From Ceratothoa steindachneri (taxonomy: Eukaryota; Arthropoda; Malacostraca; Isopoda; Cymothoidae): a DNA stretch of 64,000 nucleotides. A program made the position numbers and the translations under genes. The notes below the pieces were generated by a model, which was not told where the DNA came from, did no database searches, and saw only the letters and a list, made by a program, of their open reading frames with translations. The stretch is taken from the NCBI GenBank assembly GCA_963969495.1, contig OZ018330.1:67032907-67096906 (forward strand), written 5' to 3'. This document shows, in pieces, positions 34,620 through 45,945 of the stretch (the stretch's first letter is position 1; every line of letters begins with the position of its first letter).

Positions 34620-35668
34620 ATTCATATATTTTTAGAATATTTAGGCTTCTTTTTATATAAAACATCTTGTCTGTCTTTGTGAATGGTCCAGCAGAAGTCA
34701 GCAAGCATTGCAGCACTTTATTTTCCTTTATAACGATTTTCTATAGTAGCAATATCTTGGTGAAATCTTTCACCATGCTCATCGCTGACGTCTGCTGGAT
34801 TCTCTGGAAAGAAAGACAGATGGGAATGCAAAAAATGCACCTTTATTGACATACTAAATCCAAACTCATTATAAGACCCCTTTAAATTCTGAACAAGACT
34901 GTGGTAATTTTCTGATATGTGCCTTCCAAGGAGACCATTACATATACCTTTGAAACTATGCTAGGCCTCAAATTCTGGCTTGCTCAATTTTGCCTCAAAC
35001 TCACTATCCACCATAAGTTATCGAATCTGAGGCCCAAAAAAGATTCCTTCTTTAATTTAAGCATCATTAATCTTAGGAAATTTTGTTTTTTAATATAAGA
35101 AGGATGGCTGGTCTGGCTTTAAGTCTTACACAAATTGTTTCATTTAATCTAATTTTATGTGAAGTGGTGGCAAAATGATGTTTTCCTTAGGAACCAATGG
35201 TTGACGTATGACATTATTACTACCTACTTTTTTCTCTTCTCTTAAAGGAAGTTATGTACATATGTGTGATTAAAATAAAGTGTTCTAAACTTAATTCATT
35301 TTCTATTTAAAAAAAATATACTACTTTAAAATATAGGTACAGTGGACAATAAACATTTACTTACTTTGTATGTCTACCAAATAGAAATAGCAGTCAATAT
35401 CATGAACTTGGGGCTCTCGCCATAACATTGGAAAACCAAATTGAAGGCTTTTCATTTTTGCTTTAGACCAATTTGATAAAGAATTAAAGCCTGTCGTTCG
35501 ACAGATATTTGGTGCCCATGGTTTATCTTAGTCACCAATTTTACATCCAAAATACAAATTATATAGTTTTTTCAATAGAGAAGAAATTTTTCTGGGATTT
35601 TTTTTAAATGTTACTGAACCACATATGTAGCAGAATTTATCTGAGTTTTCACACTGTCCTCTTGGCAT
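34620..35668 (-). pseudogene. K-family transposase-like pseudogene, copy 4 (internally deleted)
   Basis: Exon 1 runs from an ATG at 35668 to 35365, 304 nt ending in phase 1 and followed by GTAAGT. It reads MPRGQCENSDKFCYICG, then LYFGCKIGD (one stop), KSLQFGFPMLWREPQ and DIDCYFYLV, giving two Cys-x-x-Cys-like pairs. After only about 90 bp the minus strand resumes at VIRQPLVPKENIILPPLHIK, then IKVHFLHSHLSFFPENPADV, EHGERFHQDIATIENRYKGK (candidate Glu) and AMLADFCWTIHKDR. The middle, with the first and second candidate Asp residues, is deleted. Stops and frameshifts are scattered. Confidence 0.75.
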
Positions 35669-36925
35669 TTTAATTAAGATTGTTGCTTTTATTTAAAATT
35701 TTATTTAGTTAAATAACCTGAAAATAAGAAATAAAAGAATGAAATTCGTTAAAAACTCAAAATTTGACAAAAATATTAATTGACCACTTACAAAAAACTG
35801 GAGTCATTTCGATAAAAATGACTTCCATTTTTTAAATCTATACATAAAACTACATTCAAAAATGTTATTCTAATCTTTGTACTCGAAAAAAAGTTAAATT
35901 TTGTTAGACAATGTAATTATTCCTCTCACGTAACTTTACAAACGAATACTAAACTAAAATAAAAAAATATTAGGCTCATAACTTAAGGACATAAGTCTAC
36001 ATACTCTGAAATTTGGTTGTGGGTTTGGATCTCACAAATGACCATTATTGCTTCAATCTTACATACACATTGAACAGTAGATGTTATTTTTCTCAAATAT
36101 TGACAACTTCATCGGTCAAATGTTCAAAGGTGAATCATTAGGAAGTCCAAATACAATTTGAATGAATTTCTTGCAGACCTCATTATCATAATAAGATGTC
36201 AAATATTTTATTTTCAAGTAACGGGGCTTTAAAATATAAAAAGAAAGATATGAACATCTTATACTCTGTGCTCTCGCTCCATCTTCGTATATTTTTCTTA
36301 TAGAATTTAGTAGAGAACCAGAGTTTCATTATTCTGTGTTTGGTGGCTGTAAGATCAACACACCGTCCATGTATTTTCTTTTTATAACAAATTATTTATG
36401 ATTTCTTTCAATCTTTTAAACTGAAAAATGACTCAAGAAACGGTTTCGAAATTGTGTTGTTACAATTTTTTTAAACTTTACTTCTAAATTGGGTCGATTT
36501 AACAATTCAATTTAAATTAAAATATTTTGTTTTGTCTTAATATACAAATAAATACAAACATCATGATTAAATCATGCAAAATTCCGTCCACGTATCTGTT
36601 TTTAAAGAGTATTTAGAATAAGCGATCCCTGTTTTTTGCAGAATAGAATACTATATCCGTCTTAATTTATTTTTTAAATGAAAACATTCTCACGTCTTAC
36701 TTTTTTTCCCGGCAAGTTGGAGTGAAAGGAAGGTAAATAGAGAAGTAGTAAGTAAGACTTAAAAATAGATGGTGTCATCAAGCCCTCGTTAAAAAAGAAC
36801 AAGAAGTTTCGACGTTATAATAGGAATATTGGAATGAATATCCTCAACAAGGAAAATATGAATTCTCACGTCCTTTGTTGGATTTTTACTGCTAGCTCAG
36901 GCATTCACTTATTCCTTAGGTGCAA
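35669..36925. other. AT-rich DNA, no gene recognised
   Basis: No sustained frame or repeat structure. Confidence 0.4.
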
Positions 36926-36928
36926 TTA

Positions 36929-37165
36929 CTATTAAGTTAAAATAATTCTCAGAATATTTAAACACCAAAACTGAACAGAGGCATCGACGATAATTTCCCC
37001 AACAGAAAGTGAGTGGTGGGTTTCAATCCTCGTAGCGTTCTGATTACATATGTGTGCAAGGCGTTTGATGAAGAGCCACACACACACCAGAAGCGGTGAG
37101 AGAATCCCCAAGATGACCAACGTCCACTTCAAAACATAAGGAGGGAGGATAAAGTCCTAAGTGCT
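36929..37165 (-). other. Unidentified hydrophobic open frame, possible exon
   Basis: The minus strand is open from about 37162 to 36932. It contains KWTLVILGILSPLLVCVWLF, a convincing single membrane span, followed by a polar stretch with NQNATRIE (one N-glycosylation sequon). There is no ATG: the frame opens just after CACTTAG, which could be a splice acceptor, although the polypyrimidine tract is weak. I do not recognise it. It may be an exon of a host membrane protein or chance. Confidence 0.25.
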
Positions 37166-37479
37166 TCCCTCAATCGTTTAAGGGCACATCTAAACATGTG
37201 TGACTAGATACTTTAAAGGTACAAAAAAGTAATAAAAAAATGGTCAGTCAGTAAGAGAAATTAGAACTGTCTGAAAAACAGACAAGGAAGGAAGACAGAC
37301 GATAGAGGGAATGGGGAAATCCAACAAGGTGAGTATATTTCTGACAATTCCTTCTCTGAATGACGTTCAAATATTGAAAAATGGTTTGAAGCCTATAATT
37401 ACTTACATCTACATTATATTATTTTACGAAATTTACATTGAGATTGAAACTTAAAGCTAGTTGACGACATTCTCAACTT
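37166..37479. other. AT-rich spacer
   Basis: Nothing recognised. Confidence 0.4.
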
Positions 37480-39650
37480 CAGGTTTAGTATGAAGGGCCG
37501 TTGCCCTTCTAGGACTTACTTGGAAATGAGGGATAAGTCTTTCAGAAACGGTGAAAATATCAGAAATTTTCTGGTCACGTCCGTTGTCGGAATTCACAGG
37601 ACAAAGTTGCGTATCTTTAGATCCAGATTTGGCAATAGATAGAGCGAGGGGATATAGGTTTCTCTTCGGATACTGAGGAATTTTTATCCGCTTCTTTTGA
37701 GTCTAACCACTTGGGCCCTGCCATCATCACCGGGATCAATCTCTATTCCTCGCCAGATCAACAAAACGCCCCTTGTTCTCAAATATCACAAAGTAGATTT
37801 TGACTGGTTCGCCTTTAATTTTTTGACGGACAAATGACTCGTGAAGTAGACTACAGTATGTTTGAAAGGTTTGGAAAATTTCATCTGGGCATTTTGGGAT
37901 ATTAAGATGCAAAAGAGTTCAATTCCTTGCGAACTAAAACAATCTGGAAGAATTCATTTGAACGTTTGACGGGAGGCAGTTAACCAAAAGCCTTGGCTTC
38001 TAATAGTTGTTAGAGTCAAACCAATTCAAAGGTGCTTGCTTTAAAATGACGATTTTCAATTGTTTACCATCTTAAATAAAATTTTACCTAACAATAGAGG
38101 ATTAATAATTTTATAGTCATGAAATTTAGATTTAGATATCCGCTCTTTGCTCATGATCGGACGATAGTTATCCAAAAATAAATCAACAGTCTCATTCTGT
38201 TTTGATTCTTCCTCGAAAATATCATTCTTAAATACAAATGTGCTGCAATATGATTGCCGAAATCCAATTCAGTTAGGTAGCAAAATTAAATCAATTTTGT
38301 TTTGTAATTGAATTTAAAGATAAATTTTAAGACAGAGCAAGTGATACGGTATAGTATATTTAGTCAGAATACTTGTCAATCTCTAAGATGCAGTAGAATT
38401 GATTTTGAACTGTAACAATGGTCGAAATTTGAGTTTTACTCACTTTAGTGACCATTATATTTCAGATTTGGGCCATTATATTTTTTTAACGTTTAGCTAA
38501 GAGTGCCGTGGATCTAAAGGTTCAGCTTAGCCTTACATTCATTAAGGAATAAAATGCCTCTAGTTATTAACTCAGCAGGATTGTCCAACGTATTCACATA
38601 ATTCAAGAAAATTTTCATTTTGAATTTACAGCAAATTGCAGCCCTAATAATTTGGGGAGTGAAGACGATTTTTAGCCTGGTCGATCTGAAAATCGACTAA
38701 GATCTGAATTGATTTAAATAAATATGAGAAAATTTAGAGAATTAGCGAGAGGATTTTAAATGCTAAGGTTACATTTAATAATACTAGGGAAGGCAGAGAC
38801 CTTCCAGAGAGAGAAACGACTTTTAACGTAAAGAAAGAAAATTATAATTGTCTTGAAAGATGGAATAAATAAAAAATCCATAACAAGATTTGCTCGCATC
38901 ACAAAACAATATTGAGTTTATCCTTACCTTCGTCGTTCAAGGCAGAACCAGGGAATTTTAATTCACTTAACTGCACCACATCAGAGCGGAATTTCTTATG
39001 AATTGAAGTTGCACTTTCCAATTGCAACGTCCAATCTTACTTTTTTCCCCCAAAATTTTCGCATCAAATGACTACCACGAAATGTGACTGGCAGGAGAAG
39101 ACGGAGCGGATCCAAACCTTTGAGATCTGGGAAAGAAAACTTTGCTTTGTTCTAACGTCTGGGTCGAACTTAGGGCTGATTGAAAAGACCGATATGATAT
39201 TTGGGATGTAATCTAATATGAAAGGATAAATTGCTAAACCAATACAAAAGAATTGCAAGTTTTCCAGTTTTGATCCAGAGAAAAGAAATTTAGTTTTATC
39301 CCCGTCAGATCTTAATTTGATTTGAAGGAAAGTGTATTTTCAGAAATGCTGTTTCGTTAAGGAACGGTGCAGGGTTCATTATAAAGCTACACTAGAAAAC
39401 AGGTCCGATCTTCGTAGTCCTTGAACTGACATTTCTATCTCGGAGTGATGGCAATCAATATTAAATTATATCATACTCAACGTGCTTGTTATCCAACATG
39501 CCTTCTTTTTACTGATCTTCAAATACTTCACGATAAACCTCCATCAGCCCCTTTTACGCCAATTTTGCTTTAAATTTTTTCCAAGTCCCAGAAACAATTT
39601 TGAAATGGAACGGAACTTCAATAAAACTTACATAACCAAGCTTGATGGAG
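37480..39650 (-). pseudogene. Pao/BEL-type retrotransposon pol relic
   Basis: From high to low coordinates the minus strand gives VPFHFKIVSGTWKKF and LMEVYREVFEDQ near 39600-39540 (RT N-terminal region), then TKQSFLSQISKV near 39150, the counterpart of the TKR-x-VLS-x-I-x-x-x-FDP block, and then AKILGEKK and SELKFPGS. Next come NTLDNPAELITRGILFLNE near 38590, matching the NPAD-LITRG signature, and QNQFYCILEIDKYSD near 38390. Further fragments continue towards 37500. The order fits a Pao/BEL pol read from RT to integrase. All frames are broken, no LTRs were found, and the RT end abuts the Gypsy element at 39663. Confidence 0.62.
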
Positions 39651-39662
39651 CTAATAACTCTT

Positions 39663-39833
39663 TGTAGGAGAATAGCATAATGCACCCACATTTCCTCACC
39701 TCCATTCAGGGCGGGCCGGTTAACAAACCTATCCCCTCCAGTCCGATATCTGATGGTCTCCCGGGGGAAAATTCTAACCACTCCTCGGCCTATTCCTCGA
39801 CATATAGTATATATGTTATATCATATTTAATTC
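39663..39833 (+). repeat. Left LTR of the Gmr1-like element
   Basis: Begins TGTAGGAG and shares about 160 bp with 46286-46440, up to a common TTCCTCGAC. It then continues about 35 bp to a TGGTGTC primer-site-like sequence, which sets the proposed end. A TATATGTTATATC stretch near 39807 may be a TATA element. LTR divergence is considerable, with several substitutions and a 20-bp-scale gap, so the insertion is not recent. Confidence 0.7.
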
Positions 39834-39850
39834 TGGTGTCATTATGTGTG
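39834..39850 (+). promoter_or_regulatory. Candidate primer-binding site
   Basis: TGGTGTCATTATGTGTG follows the proposed end of the left LTR. TGG complements the CCA end of a tRNA, and TGGTGTC openings are common in Gypsy elements. The tRNA cannot be named by eye. Confidence 0.45.
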
Positions 39851-40118
39851 CGGTTTTTTCGAACCCGTCAATTTTGAAATTCTTCCTTTCTAATTGCCAA
39901 GCGCCCAAGGTTAGATAAAGCAAGTAATAATTTTGTTGGTGAAATAAGAATTGGTCACCCTCGATAACCCTTGCTGGCAGCATCTCACCCAGCATAGTAA
40001 CTATTTGTATTTTTCTTTATTTTTTTATTATTGTGCAAATTATTTGTCACCGCCGTATAATCTTGGGTTAAGTCGTAAAGCTCTTTCGTGAATCAGCGGA
40101 TCCGACAGCGTATCCAAG

Positions 40119-40290
40119 ATGTCTTCCTCCTCATTTGAGATGTTCCATAAACAAGGACAAATTTTGGGCCTTTGGGGCAAAGAATTGATCGAATACGTTC
40201 AGAACGAACAAAGGAATGAACGTGAGGAAAAAAGAGAAAAACAACGAAGACAAGAAGAAATAGAATAGAGGCGGAGACAAAAAGAAATAG

Positions 40291-40335
<45 letters not shown>

Positions 40336-41014
40336 AGAGAGAGAAGGGAGAGAGAAAATTCGTCAACACGTGCGTGAATTAAGTAGAGATCGAGTAGAAG
40401 TCAGTTCCTTCGGGTCCAGAAGTCATCAACCTCGGGCCCCCGCATTAAAGCTCCCCCATTTTGGTGATCAAGAGGACTTTTGCACTTACTTAACCCATTT
40501 CGAAAAGATCTTCGAAGTCAATGGGTGGGACATTGAGTCTGAAGGAGTAGGCCGCCTTCTCCCGTTGATCAATTCTCGTCTAAGAGAAATCTTCATTGCC
40601 CTCCCAACAGAAGCTACAATAGATTATTCATCTCTTAAAGCAGAACTCTTATCCACGATTAATTTAAAGCCCGTGTGCTACAGACAAAAATTTTGATCGG
40701 CTAGGATCCAGGCAGAACAGAGGTATTGCCTTTCAGGTTCATCTTGAAGAAAAACCTCCAATTTTGGTTGGACTCGTCTAAAGTCGGTGGCGACTACCAC
40801 TCACTGCTAGATTTTTTTGAAGGACCAGCTAATGCACACGCTCCCTACGGAAATCCGTGCAAATGTGCAAGATAGGCGTTCCTCTTTCTTTAACGAGTTC
40901 CTCGAAGAAGCGGATCTCCGTGCCACAAATCATCAGTTCTATCTTAAGGAGCACCAGAAAAGCATTCCTCCGTCCCCCAAGGACAATCACAACCGAGAAA
41001 TTGCCCTCATTTAA
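40119..41014 (+). pseudogene. Gag of the Gmr1-like element, frameshifted
   Basis: The ATG at 40119 opens MSSSSFEMFHKQGQILGLWG and a Glu/Arg/Lys-rich coil that stops at TAG near 40266. The frame is lost there and in the GA microsatellite at 40293-40330, whose length changes would shift it. The conserved Gag segment APALKLPHFGDQEDFCTYL and HFEKIFEVNGWD follows in another frame (from about 40430 to 40696). A third frame (40817-41014) carries LMHTLPTEIRANVQD and FNEFLEEADLRA. No intact capsid can be made. Confidence 0.75.
40293..40330. repeat. GA microsatellite inside gag
   Basis: About 19 GA dinucleotides lie within the coil-coding part of gag. Slippage here offers a simple route to the observed frame change. 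Confidence 0.9.
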
Positions 41015-41070
41015 TAAAAGTCCCATGCCCCTTTAAACCCAAAGGTAACCACCATAATAAGCAAGAAGAG

Positions 41071-41714
41071 GTGAAACCGCCAATTTATAGTGCTCCGTCG
41101 AGTAACCCATACCGGCGTAACCCCATTGTATGCTTCTCTTGCGGAACCCCTGGTCACTACAAATCTCAGTGTCTGCAAAATTCCTGTGATCGCTTTGCCC
41201 CTGGACAACAGGTGTGCCAAGTCTCCGCAACTCTCGCTGTCGAACAGCATACCGCGCCTGCGCCTCTGCCATTTTCGTCTACCTCTCAGGAGCACCAGGT
41301 GAACTTTCTTTTTAATAACAGTTCTTCTAGTGGGCTTAAATTCGAGTCCGGATCTATCAATGGATGTAGAGTATCCACTCTGGTGAGAGATACAGGGTGT
41401 ACGTGTAAGTGGTATCGGAGAAGCTGCTTCCTCCCGTGGACCAACAACGTAAGAAATTCGCTGTCGTACACGATTTCTTGGGAAGAGCTAATAAATTCCC
41501 AGTGTTTCATTGTTACGTAATATGCCGCTATTTAACGGGGTGGACCGACATCGTAGCTGCTCCGATTAAGTTTTGTGCAGTGTTGGTGGGCAAGAGCGCG
41601 AGCTCCTCCCAACTGCTGTGTGGCAAGTTGTCGTCAACCGGGCTCAGGATGATAGAGATGGCTTCCCCACCGCGTCTCTCAAGCCTCCATGCACCTTCAA
41701 TTACGAGGGACTAA
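41071..41714 (+). pseudogene. Zinc knuckle and aspartic protease of the Gmr1-like element
   Basis: Frame 41071-41520 carries CFSCGTPGHYKSQC, a C-x2-C-x4-H-x4-C knuckle that ends Gag, and then GSINGCRVSTLVRDTGCTC, where DTG is the protease active site. A frame change near 41410 moves the rest of the protease to 41409-41714: LLPPVDQQRKKFAVV and TGWTDIVAAPIKFCAVLVG. A run of linker residues then leads straight into the integrase zinc domain, not into RT, which shows the domain order directly. Confidence 0.78.
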
Positions 41715-41724
41715 ATAAGGCCCA

Positions 41725-43057
41725 ATTCATCAGTGCCCAAAAGGACTGCCTTTCCCTCCAACCCTTATGGGAAAGGTCCAAACGAGGAGAAACAGAATCG
41801 GTTCGTGGAGACTGAAAAGTGAGGTATGTGATAGAAGATGCTTTGCTATTTCGTACTTCCCCGGACCCAGTAGGCTTCCCATCCAAGGTCCTTTGCGTGC
41901 CTAGGGCCTTCGTTGCGAAGATTTTACTACAAATAGCACACGAAGGTGTGTCTGCAGGACACTTCAGCCATAATAAGACCTCGCAACGCGTATTTAAGTA
42001 TTTTGGGGGGCCTGGTCCAGCCAAGGAAATCGCAGAGTTTTGCAGAACCTGTGATAAATATCAAAAGGTCACCGCCAAAGGATGAGTACAACGCCCCCAC
42101 CCTTCAGAAGACTCTAGTTATTTTCAGAACCATTTTTCAGTTTGCCATCGATCTTATTGGACCGATACACCCCCCTTCCACTGAGGAACACTCATACGTT
42201 CTCACCCTCGTTGATTGGGCCACCCGGTTCCCCGAAGCAATTGCTCTCAAAAAAATTGATAGAATCTCGTGTGCCGAGGCATTAATCTCTATTTTTATAG
42301 GTAGGGAACCATAAAGAGGTCCTCTTTGACAGGGACCGCCAATTTACGTCTGAATTGATTGAGCCTGTGAGTAAGTTGCTACAAATTAGGCCCATTTTCA
42401 CCACGCCCTTTCAGCCCTCTGCAAATGGCATGTGCGAGAAGTTAAACGGTACCTTGAAAAGTGTGCTTAAAAAGCTGTGCCACGACCAGCCCCAGGAATG
42501 GCACCGGTACCTGTCAGTAGCTTTGTTTGCATGTAGGGAGATTCCCCACCGAACTCTGGGATTCTCCCCATTCGAGCTTCTCTATGGTCGCAATGTTCGA
42601 GGTCCACGGAGCATTCTCAAGGAGCTCCTTACAAACTCTCGATTGGATGAGAAACTAAAGACCTCCTACTCGTATGTTCTGGACTTGCGTGACAGGCTAG
42701 AAAAATGCTCGAAGGTTTGCCGTGCAAAATTCCGAGATCAATCTAGAGAAGTATCGAGCATATTTTGATATTAAATCTAAGTCCCGAAAATTTAAACACG
42801 GCAAGGTTGCCGTGCAAAATTCCGAGATCAATCTAGAGAAGTATCGAGCATATTTTGATATTAAATCTAAGGCCCGAAAATTTAAACTAGGCGATGAAGT
42901 TCTGCTTTTACTCCCAACGGACAACAACAAACTCCTATCCCAATGGAAAGGACCATTCCCCGTCACAGAAGCTAGAGGGCCCGAGAATTATGTCATTCAG
43001 TCGTCATCTGGCAATAAGTTGTTCCACATCAACATGTTAAAAAGATATCACTGGTGA
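41725..43057 (+). pseudogene. Integrase of the Gmr1-like element, upstream of RT
   Basis: The N-terminal HHCC zinc domain reads AHEGVSAGHFSH ... CRTC (41925-42055). The catalytic core has FAIDLIGP (Asp 1), TLVDWATRFPEAIAL, then after a frameshift near 42305 FDRDRQFTSEL (Asp 2) and NGMCEKLNGTLK (Glu), so the D,D,E set survives. A 90-bp in-frame tandem duplication (42719-42898) repeats 30 residues just before the C-terminal domain. That domain ends with LSQWKGPFPV and FHINMLKRYH, a GPY/F-like module. The position between protease and RT is opposite to most Gypsy elements. Confidence 0.83.
42719..42898 (+). repeat. 90-bp in-frame tandem duplication in integrase
   Basis: Two copies, 42719-42808 and 42809-42898, are nearly identical apart from a few bases at the 3' end of each. 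The unit is a multiple of three, so the frame is kept. Confidence 0.92.
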
Positions 43058-43231
43058 GCTTGTGTTAACAATATTGTTGTCTTCGACGAAGAAGGGACAA
43101 TGGAATCATCCTTCTCTTGGGACCCATTAAATATTGTTCAGACAATATGCTTCGAGGCGGGTAAAGATTATACTTTGCCCTGATCGTCCTTTCTCACCTT
43201 TCCCCATGAAGACCTGGCCACCGCAGTCGAC

Positions 43232-43983
43232 GTGAATCCTCACCTCGGTTCCATGGAGACATCTCAGATTGTCTCGCTGCTGAAGGAGTACCCAGACGTA
43301 ATCTCCGAGTGTCCAGGATGCTCTACACAATTTGAGCATAACATCTCTCTCACCACGACGGAACCAATTAGGAGTAAACCCTACCCTCTTAGAATCCACC
43401 TTCGCAAGGCCTTCAACAAAGAAGTCGAGAACCTCCTTAAATTAGAAATAATGAACCCTCCTCATCGGATTATTGTCTCCCGATAGTTATGGTACGTAAG
43501 CCGGATCAAACTTTTCGTATGTTCGTAGATTTTAGAAAGTTAAAATGCTGTCACGGGATTCGATGCCGAACCCATCCCTTTCATCGAACAGAACCTCCAC
43601 TTATTTGAGAAGGACAAGTACATTTCTGAAATAGACTTGGGCAAAGCCTACTATCAAATCCCGCTTCGAAAATCCGTGAAGAAGTTTACTGCATTTCCTA
43701 CCGAAAAATGGTTAATGGAATTCACGCGTCTCCGTTTCGGCTTAGTCACTGCCTGCAGTAACTATAAACGGATGATACGAAAAATTGTAGATGGGTTGAG
43801 CAATGTCTCTTTCTACTTTGACAACGTATACGTTGCCACACGCACCTGGGAGGAGCAGCTTCAATCCTTTCGCCCACTCCTAAACCGGCTTAGGATCCAC
43901 GGATTCATAATCAAGCCGTCCAAGAGCCACTTCGCTCAGAGCACTATCTCTTACTTAGGGTTCAAATTAGGAGAGTGACAATT
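43232..43983 (+). pseudogene. Reverse transcriptase of the Gmr1-like element
   Basis: After a spacer, MNPHLGSMETSQIVSLLKEY opens the pre-RT region, followed by RSKPYPLRIHLRKAF and a frame-changed VMVRKPDQTFRMFVDFRKLK near 43490-43540. The palm has ISEIDLGKAYYQIPLR (first catalytic Asp) and RLRFGLVTACSNYKRMIRKI. The active-site box reads SFYFDNVYVAT, so the second Asp of the expected FDD is Asn. The enzyme would be inactive even without frameshifts. SYLGFKLGE ends the segment, just inside a 70-bp tandem duplication. Confidence 0.82.
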
Positions 43984-44054
43984 AGCCGTCCAAGAGCCAC
44001 TTTGTTCAGAACACTATCTCTTACTTAGGGTTAAAAGTAGGAGAGGGACAATTA
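43915..44054 (+). repeat. 70-bp tandem duplication at the end of RT
   Basis: Copies start with GCCGTCCAAGAGCCACTT at 43915 and 43985 and differ at a handful of positions. The duplication is not a multiple of three and breaks the frame. Confidence 0.9.
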
Positions 44055-44074
44055 GCCCCACAAGAGGACAACGT

Positions 44075-44569
44075 TAAGGCAATAGAAGGCTCTGTCTCGT
44101 TTTATCGGCAGTTCAGCCCCCAATTCGCTTCCATAACGTCATCCGTCAATGGCCTTATCAAAAAGGCCGCACCAGACCACATCCTATGGAATCCCGCCGC
44201 GGCTGCAAGTTTCGGCGAACTAAAGGAAAAATTGGTCTCCGCTCCTATCCTCCGTTTGCCCAATCCCCAGAAAAAATTTGGCATCCAAACTGATGCCTCT
44301 AATCTAGGCATTAGGTGCGTTTTATTTCCAGTGGCTTTTGCGAGCCTGAAACTGTTGGTTCGCGAAAGAGCATACGCTACTATAGAACTTGAAGCTTTAG
44401 TAATCATTTATGGCATTTAAAAATTTAGGATGTACTTGATTGGTAGACCTTTTACTGTCGAAACGGACCATAGGCCACTAGCCTAATTGAAAAATTACTT
44501 AAGTCAGAACGGCAGACTTATGAGATGGTCCCTTTTATTGTCAGAATAACAATAAAATATATCTTACGT
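44075..44569 (+). pseudogene. RNase H of the Gmr1-like element, N-terminal part
   Basis: LVSAPILRLPNPQKKFGIQT followed by DAS (first acidic residue), then PVAFASLKLLVRERAY and IELEALVII (Glu) and FTVETDHRPL (Asp). Two in-frame stops interrupt. The domain is cut at 44569 by a solo LTR and resumes at 45946. Confidence 0.8.
44565..44569. repeat. Target-site duplication TACGT, left
   Basis: Identical 5-mer at 45946-45950. Removing the LTR and one copy restores the RNase H reading LRKRKDNVIAYNLSRN. Confidence 0.88.
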
Positions 44570-45945
44570 TGTGATAGAGCGGTTTGAGGCCGCTTAAATT
44601 CAGCTGCTATCACATGGTTAGACACATTGCTACCCACGTGCATCTTCGAGAGCAAGCAGGGCGCGTTATCGTCACCTGAATCAATATTTAACCAAGGAGG
44701 TCATCCCCCCCCCACCCCCGCCCCGTTTCGCCTACATTCGTCGATCTCGCCAGATTGAGTTAGGCTTACGGGCAGATAAGGTATTTTCCCAGGCACGACT
44801 GGATCATTCCCCCGAGCCTCCCACTAAATTGTCCTCTATGCCGAGGAGATGGCTCCGGGTACTTATACAACAGCATTTTCCAATAAGATCAGATCAGATC
44901 CAGATTATCTTCGCGAGGGATCACGCCAATCCAGTCTCACCTTGTGCACCTCGAGATCCACCATTATTGTCCAGAAGAGGACAATATCCCTTGAGTGCCA
45001 AGGTTCGTGCCTTCGAAACGCCAAGTCAATAAGGCCCCCTCTGTTGTTCAAAAAGAGAACAACGTTAGAAAAGCCATTGTTCTTTGAGCCCGTTTACAAG
45101 AAATGGTTCTCACCCTCCCTCCCTGTTGTTCAGAAAGAGAACAACGTTAGAACAGCCATTGTTCACTGAGCCCGTTGACAAGAGACGGTTCTCACCCCCT
45201 CTGTTGTTCAGAAGAGAACAACGTTAGAACAGCGATTGTTCTTCAAGCCCGTTCGGCAAGAAACGGTTCTCATTCCCAAGACATCACGTCAGGATAATTT
45301 AATTCCCCTTTTTAACGTTCTTCAAGAGGACGATTGGTTTCAACGATAACATCCATTGTTCATCTAGAACATCTCTGATTTGGTTTCACAAAGATCGCTC
45401 GTATCTCCGAGTCCGACTTCTCTCTTACTCTTCGAAGACAGTCCTACCCCTTCGCTGAGGACAACCCCCGAAGGACCCTTCTGCTGGAACTCGCCAGTGG
45501 ACCGAAGATTCCTTCGCATCGCCTTCCTTTGCACAACAACTTTGTAATTACGTAAGCTGAGCATTACCTTCAATTATCTAACCTTTTGTCAACCCTACCC
45601 TGTGCTTTAAATGGTTTAGCGAACCATCCCATCCCTTTAATTTTTATTTGTTTACCTTTTAAGTCTCTCCGAATCTTAATCCTCGGATTAGTCAGATTTT
45701 CCCACGACCCTTTCCATTTTCCGTTTATGTAAACATTTTCTTTTATGTGTTGTTAATAGTTTAATTAATAAAACTCTATTTTATTAATAATAGCCATATC
45801 ATTATCCTTGAGCTCAGTTCCACTTCTTAAGCATATTGAAGATAAATAACCTCGGTCAATCAGATTACCACGCACTCGAAATATTTGAATAATTCCCTCA
45901 ACGAAGAGTTATATATGGTATTCGTCGAGAGTCTATTCTACGACA
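44570..45945. mobile_element. Solo LTR inserted in RNase H (1,376 bp)
   Basis: Starts TGTGATAG and ends ACGACA, so it has TG...CA termini, and is flanked by TACGT on both sides. It splits the RNase H domain of the Gypsy element, which reads through when the insert is removed. It is GC-richer than its surroundings and holds a C-run near 44706-44715 and a threefold tandem repeat of about 80 bp (45042-45275). A 3' AATAAAACTC signal lies near 45766. It has no RT or Gag, so it is a single LTR left by recombination. It has no match among other LTRs in this window, and its strand is unknown. Confidence 0.85.
45042..45275 (+). repeat. Three tandem copies of about 80 bp within the solo LTR
   Basis: TGTTGTTCA followed by an A/G-rich run and GAACAACGTTAGAA begins copies at 45042, 45124 and 45202. 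Each unit then has CATTGTTCTT-like, GAGCCCGTT-like and GGTTCTCA blocks. TTGTTC and GAACAA are inverted, so each unit can fold. Confidence 0.88.

Noticed and set aside
41819..43057. The integrase lying before RT because of two adjacent, unrelated Gypsy fragments
   Set aside because: Protease runs directly into integrase, RNase H runs directly to the polypurine tract, and a single LTR pair encloses all domains, so one element with an unusual order is simpler.
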